Of a stretch of 64,000 nucleotides of DNA, positions 19,333 through 29,984 are shown one piece after another. The notes below the pieces were generated by a model, which saw only the letters and a program-made list of their open reading frames with translations, ran no database searches and was not told where the DNA came from. The stretch is taken from assembly GCF_001299635.1 (NCBI RefSeq), contig NZ_JRHN01000031.1, forward strand, positions 248,001 to 312,000, written 5' to 3'. Source of the stretch: Clostridioides difficile. Lineage in GTDB: Bacteria > Bacillota > Clostridia > Peptostreptococcales > Peptostreptococcaceae. The position numbers and the translations under genes were made by a program. Each line of letters starts with the position of its first letter. Within the stretch, counting starts at the first letter, position 1.

Positions 19333-20556
19333 ATGAGTATTTTAGTGCAAAAGTTTGGTGGGACATCAGTAGAATCATATGAAAAAATGAATGAAGTATG
19401 TAAGATAGTAAAAGCATACAAAGAGAATGATGAAGAATTACAATTAGTACTAGTAGTTTCAGCAATGGGTAGAAAAGGAGCTCCATATGCAACAGATACA
19501 CTTATAAATTTGTGTAGTGCAGTAAATGACGAACCAAATAAGAGAGAACTTGATTTAATAATGTCTTGTGGTGAAATAATATCAGGAACAATTCTTGCTA
19601 ACTTATTGAATGCACAAGGTATAGAATCTGTTTTCTTTACTGGTCAACAAGCAGGTATAATTACAAGTGATGAATATTCTAATGCAAAAATAAAGTATAT
19701 AAATCCTAAAAAGGTAAAAAGAGCTTTAGACAATGGCAAAGTTGTAGTTATAGCTGGATTCCAAGGTGTAACAGATGATGGAGAAATAACTACCCTTGGA
19801 AGAGGAGGAAGTGATACATCAGCAGTTGCTATTGGGAAAGCTTTAGAATGTGAAACAGTTGAAATTTACACTGATGTAGATGGTATAATGACAGCAGACC
19901 CTAGAGTAGAACCAAATGCTAAAGTATTAAGTTTTATAGATTATGAAGAAGTATTCCAAATGGCTGATAAAGGTGCAAAGGTAATACACCCAAGAGCAGT
20001 ACAATTAGCTAAAAGTGGCAATATAACTTTAGCTATAAAAAATACAATGAACCCAACTTTTGAAGGTACAAAAATAGGTTCTTTATGTAGACACTTAGAA
20101 GAAAATATAGAATATGAACAAGAAAAAGACTTTAATGTTGCTGTTGCAAACAAAGATAGTGTAGCCCAAGTTAAGATTAAATCAGCAGAAGAAGTGTTTA
20201 CAGAAGTATTAAATGAGATAGAAGATAAACTTATAACTATAGATATGATAAACTTCTTTATATCAGAAAAAGCATTTGTTATTGAAGATGCTGATATAAA
20301 AGCTTTAAAGGAAATACTAGATAAATTTGAATTGGATTATGAAGTAAATAGAGATTGTGCCAAAGTAACATTGATATGTTCAAGAATTGCAGATGAAATG
20401 TCTGGTATCATGTCAAAGGTAGTTAGAGGATTATCAAAGGCAGGAGTATCTCTTTTACAAACATCAGACTCAAACATGACTATATCTTGTTTAGTTAGTG
20501 AAGAAGATATGCACACAGCAGTACATGCAATACACCAACAATTTTATGTAAAATAA
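19333..20556 (+). CDS. dapG: Aspartate kinase (DapG/LysC type)
   Basis: It catalyses the first step of the aspartate pathway toward lysine, diaminopimelate, methionine and threonine. The kinase domain has the N-terminal KFGGTSVE and the nucleotide-binding region TLGRGGSDTSAVA (about 155-168) and the motif YTDVDGI. Two ACT domains form the C-terminal third, with feedback control expected. Length 407 residues fits class II aspartokinases. Diaminopimelate links it to spore and cell-wall synthesis, consistent with the neighbouring ylmC and clpP-like genes. No lysine riboswitch is seen upstream. Confidence 0.93.
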   Translation: MSILVQKFGGTSVESYEKMNEVCKIVKAYKENDEELQLVLVVSAMGRKGAPYATDTLINLCSAVNDEPNKRELDLIMSCGEIISGTILANLLNAQGIESVFFTGQQAGIITSDEYSNAKIKYINPKKVKRALDNGKVVVIAGFQGVTDDGEITTLGRGGSDTSAVAIGKALECETVEIYTDVDGIMTADPRVEPNAKVLSFIDYEEVFQMADKGAKVIHPRAVQLAKSGNITLAIKNTMNPTFEGTKIGSLCRHLEENIEYEQEKDFNVAVANKDSVAQVKIKSAEEVFTEVLNEIEDKLITIDMINFFISEKAFVIEDADIKALKEILDKFELDYEVNRDCAKVTLICSRIADEMSGIMSKVVRGLSKAGVSLLQTSDSNMTISCLVSEEDMHTAVHAIHQQFYVK

Positions 20557-20668
20557 ACACTATAATACAACTATTTTTATTCAAATTTTAATAATTTTAC
20601 GTATATCTTAATATATTTGATTTATTTGGTAAAACTAAGTTAAATATGATTTTGATAGGAGTTTTTTT

Positions 20669-21403
20669 ATGAAAGATTATAGAGAAGATAACGAACCATT
20701 TGATAAAGATAGTTGTAGAAGAGAATCTAGTTGTGAAGAAAGAGAGTGTATAAAGCAATTTGGTACTAATGAAATGCCACCTCAGCCTCCTAAAGATACT
20801 CAGTGCTTGACAATAATTGGAGAAATTGAAGGTCATTTTATAGGAAATCCTCAAAAAAAAGCCACAAAATATGAACATATAATTCCAATGTTATATTCAA
20901 TTGAGGAGAGTAATGAGGTTAAAGGTGTGTTAGTTGTTTTAAACACTGTTGGAGGAGATATTGAGGCAGGTCTAGCTATTGCAGAACTCTTAAACAGTAC
21001 ATCTAAGAAAGTGGTTACTCTTGTTTTAGGAGGAAGTCATAGTATAGGAGTTCCTCTTGCTACAGCAGGAGATTACTCATTTATAGCACCAACAGCAACT
21101 ATGATTATACATCCTGTGAGAACTACTGGTCTTGTGATTGGTATAAATGAAACTTTTGAGTATTTTAAAAAGATGCAAGATAGAATAATTCAGTTTATAA
21201 TAAGAACATCAAATATCAAAAAAGATGTACTTGAGAAACTTATGCATGAAAAAGATGAGCTTGTAAGTGATGTTGGTAGTGTATTGATAGGAAAAGAAGC
21301 TGTAGATTATGGGCTTATAGATGAAGTTGGAGGACTAAAGGAAGCTCTTAAAAAACTAAAAGAGCTTATAAAAGAATCTGATGAAGAAAAAAATAATGAT
21401 TAA
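20669..21403 (+). CDS. tepA: ClpP-like serine protease (TepA/YmfB family)
   Basis: A 244-residue ClpP-fold protease placed just before ftsK/spoIIIE, as B. subtilis tepA. The nucleophile is the serine in LGGSHSIGVPL (around residue 117), and the histidine is in TMIIHPVRT. The C-terminal ending EAVDYGLIDEVGG is the ClpP-fold signature. The N-terminal 45 residues are polar and Glu/Cys-rich, outside the fold. It lacks an obvious signal peptide. In Bacillus the protein has been linked to degradation of small acid-soluble spore proteins at germination; that role here is inferred. Confidence 0.82.
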   Translation: MKDYREDNEPFDKDSCRRESSCEERECIKQFGTNEMPPQPPKDTQCLTIIGEIEGHFIGNPQKKATKYEHIIPMLYSIEESNEVKGVLVVLNTVGGDIEAGLAIAELLNSTSKKVVTLVLGGSHSIGVPLATAGDYSFIAPTATMIIHPVRTTGLVIGINETFEYFKKMQDRIIQFIIRTSNIKKDVLEKLMHEKDELVSDVGSVLIGKEAVDYGLIDEVGGLKEALKKLKELIKESDEEKNND

Positions 21404-21406
21404 AAT

Positions 21407-21436
21407 TTGTTTAAATAATAAAATTTATGATATAAT
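21407..21436 (+). promoter_or_regulatory. Promoter for ftsK/spoIIIE
   Basis: TGATATAAT (extended -10, TATAAT at 21431-21436) with TTGTTT at 21407-21412, 18 bp apart, directly after the tepA stop. Confidence 0.45.
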
Positions 21437-21457
21437 GATGTAATAAAGTAGGAGTGT

Positions 21458-21485
21458 TAGTGTTAAGGCATTAGCACTTTTTGCT
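21458..21485 (+). terminator. Terminator-like hairpin in the ftsK leader
   Basis: GTGTTAA pairs with TTAGCAC (one G-U) and is followed by five T. It lies after the putative promoter, so it could attenuate ftsK; the stem is short. Confidence 0.35.
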
Positions 21486-21525
21486 GTGAAGGGGTAAAAC
21501 TTGCTAAAAATAAGGAGTGATATTA

Positions 21526-23937
21526 ATGGCCACGAAAAAGAAGAAAAAAAAGAAGGTAAATACCTTAAGTTTTAACGCAGAATATCATAATTTAATAACG
21601 ATATTTATAGGTGTATTTTTATTATATAGTTTAAATTCTAACTCTATGGGATGGGTACCTGTGTTAATGCAGAATCTTTTTAAAGGACTATTTGGGGGGC
21701 TTTCCATAGCAATACCATTTATAGTAATTATAACAGGACTTTTAGGATTTTTTGATGGAAATGAATATATATATAGGCTAAGAAAGACTAAATTATACTA
21801 CATAATTATTTTATTTATCTTTGTATTTTATGGATTATTAAATGCAGGAACTCTTCCTGTAGATAGTCCACTAAAAGGTAACATGTTTGATGATGTTATG
21901 AAAATGGGTGTGAGTGGACAAGGTAGTGGTTTGATAGCAACTACTATTGCATATTATATGAGTAAAATATTTGGTATAGCAGGTGGATGGTTAATAAGTG
22001 TATTTGCTCTTATACTTTCTATCATGTTTATATTTAATATTTCTATAAAAGATTTGGTATCAAATGCAAAATCAAAATCTAAAGCATCAAAAGACAGTAA
22101 TTTAACGTTTAAAGATAAAATTGCAAATATGAAGAAATCTGCAATAGATATGATGACTGATGAAGTAGATGAAACCACTATAAACAAGAAACCAGGTTTC
22201 TTTAAAGGGTTAATGTCAAAAAGTCGTAATGATGAGGATGAAGAAGAGGAATATTTTGAAGAAGAAAATGGTGATGGTGTAGATGATAAGACTATTAAAA
22301 TAGTTGGATTTAATAAAGCAGAAGATGAGTATTTAGAAATATTAGAAGGAACTCAGAGTATGCCAGAGTTAGATGTTTTAAAGGAATTACAAAAAGCTAC
22401 AAATGAAAATTCAGTTGTAGATATTAAACCAGAAAAAAAAGTTGATATAAACAAACCTAACTTAAATATAGAAAAAACTCAACCTATGAGTATCATAGCA
22501 GAATCAGTTAATGAAGATTATTCAAACTATAAGAAGCCTAGCATTGAACTCTTAAATAAAGTAAATAAGAAATCTGATGAAAATGGTAAAAAGAAAGTGT
22601 TAAAAAATGCTTCTCTTTTAGAAAAAACATTATCAGATTTTGGAGTAGAAGCGAAAATTAATCAAGTTACAGTTGGACCTACTATAACTAGATATGAGAT
22701 ACAGCCAAGTCCAGGAGTCAAAGTAAGTAAAATTGTAAATTTAACAGATGACATAGCTCTAAGCTTAGCAGCTAAAAGTATAAGAATTGAAGCACCAATT
22801 CCTGGGAAAAGTGCAATTGGAATAGAAGTTCCAAATGAAGAAGCTCAAATGGTTGGAGTAAGAGAAGTTCTAGAAAGCGAAGAATTTAATAATTTTAATT
22901 CTCCTCTTGCAATGGGGCTTGGAAAAGATGTTGCAGGTAAAATTATAATTGGAGATATAGGTAAGATGCCACACTTACTAATAGCTGGTTCTACAGGTTC
23001 AGGAAAGAGTGTATGTGTAAACACATTAATAAGTAGTATATTATATAAGGCAAATCCTGATGAAGTAAAGCTACTATTAATAGACCCAAAAGTAGTTGAG
23101 CTTGCAAATTATAATGGGATACCACATCTATTAATACCAGTAGTTACTGACCCTAAAAAAGCTGCTAATGCCTTGAACTGGGCAGTTACTGAGATGAATA
23201 GAAGATATAAACTCTTTGCAGATGCTCAAGTAAAAGACGTAACAAGTTATAATGAGAAATCTGAAGAAAAATTACCTAAAATAGTAATAATAATAGACGA
23301 GCTGGCAGACTTAATGATGGCAAGTGCAAATGATGTAGAGGACTATATTTGTAGACTAGCTCAAATGGCAAGAGCTGCTGGAATGCACTTGATTGTAGCA
23401 ACTCAAAGACCTTCTGTTGATGTTATAACAGGGGTTATAAAAGCTAATATACCATCTAGAATAGCATTTGCAGTATCATCTCAAACTGATTCGAGAACAA
23501 TACTTGATATGGGTGGTGCAGAAAAGCTTCTAGGTAAGGGAGATATGTTATTTTACCCACTTGGTGCAGCAAAGCCAGTTAGACTTCAAGGTGCATTCAT
23601 ATCAGAGAGCGAGTCAGAAAAAGTAATTGATTTTGTAAAGAGTCAGGTTAAAGATGGAATAAAATACGAAGAAGATATAATTGAAACTATATCTAAGGTT
23701 AATACTTCAAAGAGTAGTGATGAAGATGAATTCTTGAGTGAAGCAATAGAATTTGTAGTGGAGAGTGGTCAAGCATCTGCTTCTATGTTACAAAGAAGAT
23801 TTAAAATAGGATTTAATAGAGCAGCTAGACTTATAGATTCTATGGAGGAAAGAGGCATAATTGGAGCTAGTGAAGGAAGTAAACCGAGAAAGGTATTAAT
23901 AAGCAAACAAGATTTGCAGAATTTAGAAGGTGAATAG
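21526..23937 (+). CDS. spoIIIE: DNA translocase FtsK/SpoIIIE
   Basis: A hexameric ATP-driven DNA pump that clears chromosome from the septum, and in sporulation moves DNA into the forespore. At about 803 residues it has four N-terminal membrane segments (about 20-180), a charged linker (about 190-365), the motor domain with Walker [11 protein letters not shown] (near 488) and Walker [10 protein letters not shown], and a C-terminal gamma winged helix (from about 740). A GTG at 21517 is in frame, but AAGGAG at 21512-21517 fits the ATG at 21526. mnmH follows after 2 bases. Confidence 0.95.
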   Translation: MATKKKKKKKVNTLSFNAEYHNLITIFIGVFLLYSLNSNSMGWVPVLMQNLFKGLFGGLSIAIPFIVIITGLLGFFDGNEYIYRLRKTKLYYIIILFIFVFYGLLNAGTLPVDSPLKGNMFDDVMKMGVSGQGSGLIATTIAYYMSKIFGIAGGWLISVFALILSIMFIFNISIKDLVSNAKSKSKASKDSNLTFKDKIANMKKSAIDMMTDEVDETTINKKPGFFKGLMSKSRNDEDEEEEYFEEENGDGVDDKTIKIVGFNKAEDEYLEILEGTQSMPELDVLKELQKATNENSVVDIKPEKKVDINKPNLNIEKTQPMSIIAESVNEDYSNYKKPSIELLNKVNKKSDENGKKKVLKNASLLEKTLSDFGVEAKINQVTVGPTITRYEIQPSPGVKVSKIVNLTDDIALSLAAKSIRIEAPIPGKSAIGIEVPNEEAQMVGVREVLESEEFNNFNSPLAMGLGKDVAGKIIIGDIGKMPHLLIAGSTGSGKSVCVNTLISSILYKANPDEVKLLLIDPKVVELANYNGIPHLLIPVVTDPKKAANALNWAVTEMNRRYKLFADAQVKDVTSYNEKSEEKLPKIVIIIDELADLMMASANDVEDYICRLAQMARAAGMHLIVATQRPSVDVITGVIKANIPSRIAFAVSSQTDSRTILDMGGAEKLLGKGDMLFYPLGAAKPVRLQGAFISESESEKVIDFVKSQVKDGIKYEEDIIETISKVNTSKSSDEDEFLSEAIEFVVESGQASASMLQRRFKIGFNRAARLIDSMEERGIIGASEGSKPRKVLISKQDLQNLEGE

Positions 23938-23939
23938 AA

Positions 23940-24992
23940 TTGTCAGTTATAAAAATAGAAGAAGCACTTAAGCTAGAGAAAGTAATATTTGTAGATGTAA
24001 GAACAGAAGGTGAATATGAAGAAGACCATATATTAAATGCGATTAATATGCCTATTTTTAAAAATAATGAGCATAATGAAGTTGGAACAATCTACAAAAT
24101 GCAAGGAAAACATGAAGCAATACAAAAGGGTTTTGACTATGTCTCGTATAAGTTAAAAGATATGTATCTACAAGCAGCAAATCTTGCAACAAATTATGAT
24201 AATATTGTTATATATTGTGCAAGAGGTGGAATGAGAAGTGGAAGTATAGTAAATGTATTATCATCATTAGGTGTAAATGTATATCAACTTGAAGGTGGAT
24301 ATAAGTCATATAGAAACTTTGTTTTAGAATATTTAAGAAATGTAATGGATACAAAAAACTTTGTATCTGTTCATGGATTGACTGGAGTAGGAAAGACTGA
24401 CTTATTACATCTATTAGTGGAAAAAGGAATAGATGTATTGGATTTGGAAGGTATAGCTAAAAATAGTGGTTCTACTTTTGGTTTTATAACATTTGATAAA
24501 AAACCACCATCTCAAAAGAATTTTGAAACTAAGTTATTTGAAAGTATATTTTTCTCAAAGGAGGACTATATATTTGTTGAAAGTGAAAGTAAACGAGTTG
24601 GAAGCGTTACAGTTCCAAATGAGATTTTTGATGCTATGATACGAGAAGGACATCATATACTATTAGAATGTAATATTGAAAATAGAGTTAATAGACTTTG
24701 TAGAGACTATATTTATGATAAAGATAATATAGATGTCTTAAAAGAATGTATAAATAAATTTAGAAAAAGATTGGGTAATAAAGTAGTAGATGGCTATATT
24801 GAGTTATTAGAATCAGGTAAATATAAAGAGCTTGTAGAAAGATATCTTTTAGAATACTACGACCCACTTTATATGCATTCAGTAGAGAAGTATAAGTACG
24901 ATAAAGTTATAAACTTTAATGATACACAAAAAGCTTTAGAAGATGTTATGGACCTATATGAGAGCATATTGGAAGGAGAGAAGGAATGTTAA
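23940..24992 (+). CDS. mnmH: tRNA 2-selenouridine synthase (MnmH/SelU)
   Basis: It replaces sulfur by selenium at the wobble 2-thiouridine of some tRNAs, using selenophosphate. The N-terminal rhodanese domain has the catalytic cysteine in YCARGGMRSGS (about residue 98), and the C-terminal part has a P-loop, GLTGVGKTDLL (about 146-156). The length of 350 residues is typical. It starts at TTG 23940, two bases after the ftsK stop, with AAGGTG as the ribosome-binding site. Its presence implies a selenophosphate supply, in line with the known selenium metabolism of C. difficile. Confidence 0.92.
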   Translation: MSVIKIEEALKLEKVIFVDVRTEGEYEEDHILNAINMPIFKNNEHNEVGTIYKMQGKHEAIQKGFDYVSYKLKDMYLQAANLATNYDNIVIYCARGGMRSGSIVNVLSSLGVNVYQLEGGYKSYRNFVLEYLRNVMDTKNFVSVHGLTGVGKTDLLHLLVEKGIDVLDLEGIAKNSGSTFGFITFDKKPPSQKNFETKLFESIFFSKEDYIFVESESKRVGSVTVPNEIFDAMIREGHHILLECNIENRVNRLCRDYIYDKDNIDVLKECINKFRKRLGNKVVDGYIELLESGKYKELVERYLLEYYDPLYMHSVEKYKYDKVINFNDTQKALEDVMDLYESILEGEKEC

Positions 24993-26320
24993 AAATAGCA
25001 TTGGAATCATTAGGATGCTCAAAAAATTTAGTGGATGCAGAAATAATGATGGGAATTTTAAATAAAAAAGGCTATAAATTAATTGGAGATTTTGAAGAAG
25101 CTGATGTAATTATAGTAAACACATGTGGATTTATAGAATCGGCTAAACAAGAATCAATAGATACAATAATAGAATTTGCAGAATTAAAACAAACTGGCAA
25201 CTTAAAGTTGTTGATAGTAACAGGGTGTTTGGCACAAAGATATTCTGAAGAATTAAAAGCTGAAATTCCAGAAATAGATGCTATAGTAGGTACAGGGAGC
25301 TATCAAAACATAGATGAGATACTTAAAGAATTAAGTGAAAAACATCAAATTGTAAGTCTTGATGATATAGAGTTTGTGTTTAATGAAGATTTACCAAGAT
25401 ACCTATCTACACCTAGTTATATGGCATATTTAAAAATCGGAGAAGGATGTTCTAATAATTGTACTTATTGTATAATACCAAAATTAAGAGGTAAATATAG
25501 AAGTAGAAAATTTGAAGATATAATTAAAGAAGCCAATAAACTAGCTGAATCTGGAGTAAAAGAACTTGTAGTTATAGCACAAGATACAACCAAATATGGT
25601 TTTGATTTGTATGGAAAAGAAAAATTGCCAGAACTTTTAGAAGAACTTGCAAAGATAGAAGGATTTAAGTGGATAAGAGTTATGTATTCATATCCAGAAT
25701 CTATAACAGAAGAATTGGTACAAGTTATAAAAAAACACGATAATATATGTAGTTACTTTGACATGCCAATTCAACATGCAAGTAATAATATTTTAAAATT
25801 AATGAATAGAAAAACTAGTAAAGAAGATATATTAAATAAAATAAATCTTATAAGAAGTAATATACCAGATGCAATACTTAGAACTACAATAATAGTAGGA
25901 TTTCCTGGTGAAACAGAAGATGATTTTAAACAACTTGTGGATTTTGTAAAAGAAGTTAAGTTTGATAGACTTGGTGCATTTGCATATTCAAGAGAAGAAG
26001 ATACACCAGCAGATAGATTACCTAATCATATAGATGAGGAAATAAAAATACAAAGAAGAGATACTTTAATGATGATTCAACAAAAAATATCTGAAGAACT
26101 TAATGATAAAAAAATAGGAAAGATATATGATGTTTTAATAGAAGAGCAGATAGAAGATAATGTATATACAGGAAGAACACAAGGTGATGCGGAAGAAATT
26201 GACAGTATAGTATATGTAAAAAGTGTGGACAATCTTGAAGTAGGAGAATTCGTAAGTGTTCAAATAAATGATGCAATGGAATACGATTTAATGGGAGATG
26301 TATTATATGAACTTGCCTAA
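24986..26320 (+). CDS. rimO: Ribosomal protein S12 methylthiotransferase RimO
   Basis: A radical-SAM enzyme that methylthiolates an aspartate of ribosomal protein S12. The N-terminal MTTase domain shows CSKNLVDAE and NTCGFIESA; the radical SAM cluster motif is CSNNCTYC (CxxxCxxC, about residue 152); a TRAM domain ends the protein. Length 444 residues is standard. It overlaps mnmH by 7 bases and pgsA by about 14 bases, so the four genes from ftsK on appear to be one operon. Confidence 0.96.
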   Translation: MLKIALESLGCSKNLVDAEIMMGILNKKGYKLIGDFEEADVIIVNTCGFIESAKQESIDTIIEFAELKQTGNLKLLIVTGCLAQRYSEELKAEIPEIDAIVGTGSYQNIDEILKELSEKHQIVSLDDIEFVFNEDLPRYLSTPSYMAYLKIGEGCSNNCTYCIIPKLRGKYRSRKFEDIIKEANKLAESGVKELVVIAQDTTKYGFDLYGKEKLPELLEELAKIEGFKWIRVMYSYPESITEELVQVIKKHDNICSYFDMPIQHASNNILKLMNRKTSKEDILNKINLIRSNIPDAILRTTIIVGFPGETEDDFKQLVDFVKEVKFDRLGAFAYSREEDTPADRLPNHIDEEIKIQRRDTLMMIQQKISEELNDKKIGKIYDVLIEEQIEDNVYTGRTQGDAEEIDSIVYVKSVDNLEVGEFVSVQINDAMEYDLMGDVLYELA

Positions 26321-26849
26321 CAAATTAACTTTGTTTAGAATCTTTTTAATACCAGTATTTGTTTTAATTATGTTACTCAATGTACCAAATAAGTTTTTAA
26401 TAGCTTGTATTATTTTTATAATAGCTTCAATTACTGACGCATTAGACGGAAAAATAGCTAGAAAATACAACTTGGTTACTGACTTTGGAAAGTTTATGGA
26501 CCCATTAGCAGATAAGCTATTAGTAATTTCTGCACTTACATGTATGATAGAAGACCATCTTGTAAGTAGTTGGATGGTAATTATAATAGTAGCTAGAGAG
26601 CTTACAGTAAGTATATTAAGAGCTATAGCAGCTGCAGATGGTAAAGTAATAGCAGCTGGTAACAGTGGAAAACTTAAAACTATAACTCAGATGGTATCAA
26701 TAGTATTTTTATTGATAGGAGCTCAGTTTGAGAGTGGATTAATCTTAAATGTGGGTGGAATTCTTATACTTATAGCGACATTACTTACTTTATATTCAGG
26801 GTGGGAATACCTATATAAAAATAAAGAGCTTTTTATGTCTTCTAAGTAA
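26307..26849 (+). CDS. pgsA: CDP-diacylglycerol-glycerol-3-phosphate 3-phosphatidyltransferase
   Basis: It makes phosphatidylglycerol phosphate, committing CDP-diacylglycerol to anionic phospholipids. The CDP-alcohol phosphotransferase motif is complete: D-x2-DG-x2-AR-x8-G-x3-D, seen as DALDGKIARKYNLVTDFGKFMD (about residues 50-70). Several membrane helices are present. GGGAG at 26293-26297 touches the ATG at 26298 but fits the ATG at 26307, which I chose (180 residues). Rifamycin and daptomycin resistance studies in Firmicutes often find changes in this gene. Confidence 0.94.
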   Translation: MNLPNKLTLFRIFLIPVFVLIMLLNVPNKFLIACIIFIIASITDALDGKIARKYNLVTDFGKFMDPLADKLLVISALTCMIEDHLVSSWMVIIIVARELTVSILRAIAAADGKVIAAGNSGKLKTITQMVSIVFLLIGAQFESGLILNVGGILILIATLLTLYSGWEYLYKNKELFMSSK

Positions 26850-26920
26850 AAATGACTTATAAAGAAAAAATAATTGATTAATTAATAAAAAATAACAACT
26901 AAAAATTTTAAAAATGTAAA

Positions 26921-26953
26921 AAAGGGTATACTATTATAGTATACCTCTTTTCA
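26921..26953 (+). terminator. Intrinsic terminator after pgsA
   Basis: GGTATACTA (26925-26933) pairs perfectly with TAGTATACC (26937-26945); an A run precedes and a T-rich tail follows. Confidence 0.85.
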
Positions 26954-27049
26954 TTTTAAGAATATTTTCTTTTGTGTATATAATTATTAATAATGGTTTA
27001 TAAATAAAAAGTAATGAATAAAAATATAATCATTAGTAGCGTTTTTAAA

Positions 27050-27078
27050 TTGACTAGGTTTGATTTATGTTATATAAT
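27050..27078 (+). promoter_or_regulatory. Promoter for recA
   Basis: TTGACT (27050-27055) and TATAAT (27073-27078) are separated by exactly 17 bp, a near-consensus housekeeping promoter. Confidence 0.8.
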
Positions 27079-27093
27079 TAATATATAACAAGA

Positions 27094-27105
27094 GAACAAA
27101 TGTTT
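27094..27105 (+). promoter_or_regulatory. LexA (SOS) box of recA
   Basis: GAACAAATGTTT fits the GAAC-N4-GTTT pattern that I recall for the clostridial LexA box. It lies about 15-20 bases after the -10 box, at the expected start of transcription, where LexA would block RNA polymerase. Confidence 0.75.
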
Positions 27106-27132
27106 GTAGATAAATGAAGGGATGGTATAGAG

Positions 27133-28203
27133 ATGAGTGTAGATCAAGAAAAGTTAAAAGCGTTGAATGAAGCTTTAGGTAAAATTGAAAAAGATTTTGG
27201 TAAAGGTTCAGTAATGAAATTAGGAGAAGCAACGTCTATGTCTATAGATGTTATATCAACAGGAGCAATTGGTTTAGATATAGCAATTGGTATAGGAGGT
27301 CTACCTAGAGGGAGAATAGTTGAAGTATATGGACCAGAATCTTCTGGTAAAACTACTGTTGCGCTTAGTTGTGTAGCATCAGCTCAAAAAGAGGGAGGAA
27401 TAGCTGCATTTATAGATGCAGAACATGCACTTGACCCAGTATATGCAAAAGCATTGGGCGTGGATGTTGATAACCTAATAATATCTCAACCAGATACAGG
27501 TGAACAAGCTTTAGAAATAGCAGAGGCATTAATAAGAAGTGGAGCGATAGATATAATAGTAATAGACTCAGTAGCGGCATTAGTTCCAAAAGCTGAAATA
27601 GATGGAGATATGGGTGATTCTCATGTAGGTTTACAAGCAAGACTTATGTCTCAAGCACTTAGAAAATTAACTGGTTCAATTAAAAAATCAAATTGTGTTG
27701 CTATATTTATAAACCAGTTAAGAGAGAAAGTAGGAATAATGTTTGGAAATCCAGAAACTACTACTGGAGGACGTGCACTAAAGTTTTATTCATCAGTTAG
27801 ACTGGATGTTAGAAAAATAGATACAATAAAACAAGGTGATAAAGTCATAGGAAGTAGAACGAGAGTTAAAGTTGTTAAGAACAAAGTAGCACCACCATTT
27901 AAACAAGCTGAATTTGATATAATGTATGGAGAGGGTATTTCAAAAATTGGAGACCTTTTAGATATAGCTGCTGACGTAGATATAGTTAAAAAATCAGGTT
28001 CATGGTATAGTTACAATGATACTAAACTTGGACAAGGAAGAGAAAATGTTAAAAAATTCTTGGAAGATAATTTGGATTTAACTAATGAAATAGACGAGAA
28101 AGTTAGAGCATTTTACAACTTAACTGGAGAAAGTGAAGAATCAAGTAACCCAGTATCAAAAGAAATTGTAGAAGAAGAAGTAAAAATACAAAAAAATAAC
28201 TAG
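27133..28203 (+). CDS. recA: Recombinase RecA
   Basis: It forms filaments on single-stranded DNA, drives strand exchange and stimulates LexA self-cleavage. Walker A is GPESSGKTT (about residues 66-74), Walker B is [10 protein letters not shown] (about 140), and the loop L2 region [12 protein letters not shown] is seen. Length 356 residues is normal, ending in an acidic tail. It is controlled by its own promoter and LexA box; no terminator is obvious before rny. Confidence 0.98.
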   Translation: MSVDQEKLKALNEALGKIEKDFGKGSVMKLGEATSMSIDVISTGAIGLDIAIGIGGLPRGRIVEVYGPESSGKTTVALSCVASAQKEGGIAAFIDAEHALDPVYAKALGVDVDNLIISQPDTGEQALEIAEALIRSGAIDIIVIDSVAALVPKAEIDGDMGDSHVGLQARLMSQALRKLTGSIKKSNCVAIFINQLREKVGIMFGNPETTTGGRALKFYSSVRLDVRKIDTIKQGDKVIGSRTRVKVVKNKVAPPFKQAEFDIMYGEGISKIGDLLDIAADVDIVKKSGSWYSYNDTKLGQGRENVKKFLEDNLDLTNEIDEKVRAFYNLTGESEESSNPVSKEIVEEEVKIQKNN

Positions 28204-28234
28204 TAATTAAAGACATGCCACGCTCCCTATTAGC

Positions 28235-28263
28235 TTGACACAATGTTGAAAAAATTATAAAAT
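28235..28263 (+). promoter_or_regulatory. Promoter for rny
   Basis: TTGACA (28235-28240) and TAAAAT (28258-28263) at 17 bp spacing, about 90 bases before the rny coding region. Confidence 0.6.
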
Positions 28264-28354
28264 TAAGTGAGGATAAAATATCTAAATTTAATTTTAATTA
28301 TTAGGAATATTTTTTAATCATAGTGATGACATTTTGGGATTATTAACGAAGGAG

Positions 28355-29896
28355 GTGGATGTCATAGATAGTGTAGTAATGATTGTAATAGGTGCAGCTG
28401 TTGGTATTATAGCTGGATATTTTGTTAGAAAAAATATATCTGAAGCAAAACTTGGACAAGCTGAAAACTTGGCCAAAGAAATAATAGATAAAGCACACCA
28501 CGACTCAGAAACAGTACAAAAAGAAAAATTATTAGAAGCTAAAGAAGAGATCCATAAGTGGAGAACAGAAGCTGAAAGAGAAAACAGAGAAAGAAGAACA
28601 GAAGTACAAAAATATGAAAAAAGAGTAGTACAAAAAGAAGAAGTCTTAGATAGAAAATTACAAAATTTAGAATCTAAAGAATTAAATCTAAGCGAAAAAC
28701 TAAAGGTAGTTGAAAAGAAAGAAGAAGAAGTTGAAGTAATTAAATCTCAGCAATTGGAAAAATTAGAAAGTATATCAGGAATTACTTCTGATAAAGCTAA
28801 AGAAATAATTTTAACAAATGCAGAGAGAGATGTAAGACGTGAAATGTCTATAATGATAAAAGAGATAGAAAGTCAAGCTAAAGAAGAAGCTGATAAGAAA
28901 TCAAGAGAAATTATAGGATATGCAATTCAAAAATGTGCAGCAGATCACGTAGCAGAAACTACTGTAACAGTAGTAAACTTACCTAATGATGAAATGAAAG
29001 GTAGAATAATCGGTAGAGAAGGTAGAAATATAAGGACTTTAGAAACCTTAACAGGTATAGACCTTATAATAGATGACACTCCAGAAGCTGTAATTTTATC
29101 AGGATTTGATCCAATAAGAAGAGAAATTGCAAGAATTGCTCTAGAAAAACTAATAGCAGATGGAAGAATACATCCAGCTAGAATTGAAGAAATGGTTGAA
29201 AAGGCAAGAAAAGAAGTTGACAATATTATAAAAGAATATGGTGAACAAGCTGCATTTGAAACTAGTGTACATGGAATTCATCCAGAACTAATAAGATTAT
29301 TAGGTAGACTTAACTATAGAACTAGTTATGGACAAAATGTCCTTAAACACTCTATAGAAGTTGCTCATATAGCTGGTATAATGGCTGCTGAAATAGGAGC
29401 AGATATTAGATTAGCAAAAAGAGCAGGTTTACTACATGATATAGGTAAGGCTGTAGACCATGAGATGGAAGGTACGCATGTTGAAATAGGTATGGATTTA
29501 CTTAGACGTTATAAAGAATCTAAAGAAGTTATACATGCAATGAGTACTCATCATGGAGATTACGAACCTCAAACTGTAGAAGCTGTATTAGTTACAGCAG
29601 CAGATGCAATATCAGCTGCTAGACCTGGTGCTAGAAGAGAAACTTTAGAAGCTTATATCAAGAGACTTGAAAAGCTAGAAGAAATAGCTAATTCATATGA
29701 AGGTGTAGAAAAATCATTTGCTATACAAGCTGGTAGAGAAATCAGAATAATGGTAAAACCAGAGGCTATAAATGATGAAGAGATACACTTATTAGCTAGA
29801 GATATGACTAAGAAAATAGAAGATGAGCTTGAGTATCCTGGACAAATAAAAGTAAGTATAATAAGAGAAACAAGAGCTATAGAGTACGCCAAATAA
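28355..29896 (+). CDS. rny: Ribonuclease Y
   Basis: A membrane-anchored endoribonuclease that starts bulk mRNA decay in Firmicutes. The order is one N-terminal membrane helix, a long coiled coil (about residues 30-195), a KH domain ([15 protein letters not shown] near 220) and an HD domain (LLHDIGKA near 360). The start is unclear. The strong AAGGAGG (28349-28355) is too close to GTG 28355, is eight bases from an in-frame ATA at 28364, and lies after TTG 28334. The family N-terminus (M-D/N-hydrophobic) fits the ATA position best; I give GTG 28355 as the nearest canonical codon. Confidence 0.93.
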   Translation: MDVIDSVVMIVIGAAVGIIAGYFVRKNISEAKLGQAENLAKEIIDKAHHDSETVQKEKLLEAKEEIHKWRTEAERENRERRTEVQKYEKRVVQKEEVLDRKLQNLESKELNLSEKLKVVEKKEEEVEVIKSQQLEKLESISGITSDKAKEIILTNAERDVRREMSIMIKEIESQAKEEADKKSREIIGYAIQKCAADHVAETTVTVVNLPNDEMKGRIIGREGRNIRTLETLTGIDLIIDDTPEAVILSGFDPIRREIARIALEKLIADGRIHPARIEEMVEKARKEVDNIIKEYGEQAAFETSVHGIHPELIRLLGRLNYRTSYGQNVLKHSIEVAHIAGIMAAEIGADIRLAKRAGLLHDIGKAVDHEMEGTHVEIGMDLLRRYKESKEVIHAMSTHHGDYEPQTVEAVLVTAADAISAARPGARRETLEAYIKRLEKLEEIANSYEGVEKSFAIQAGREIRIMVKPEAINDEEIHLLARDMTKKIEDELEYPGQIKVSIIRETRAIEYAK

Positions 29897-29947
29897 AAGA
29901 AATAATATCTAAATAATAATAAAAAATATTTTTAGAATTTTAGATTT

Positions 29948-29984
29948 GCCACAAGATATAAATAATATATCTTGTGGCTTTTTA
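29948..29984 (+). terminator. Intrinsic terminator after rny
   Basis: GCCACAAGATAT pairs with ATATCTTGTGGC across an AT loop, followed by a T run. Confidence 0.88.
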
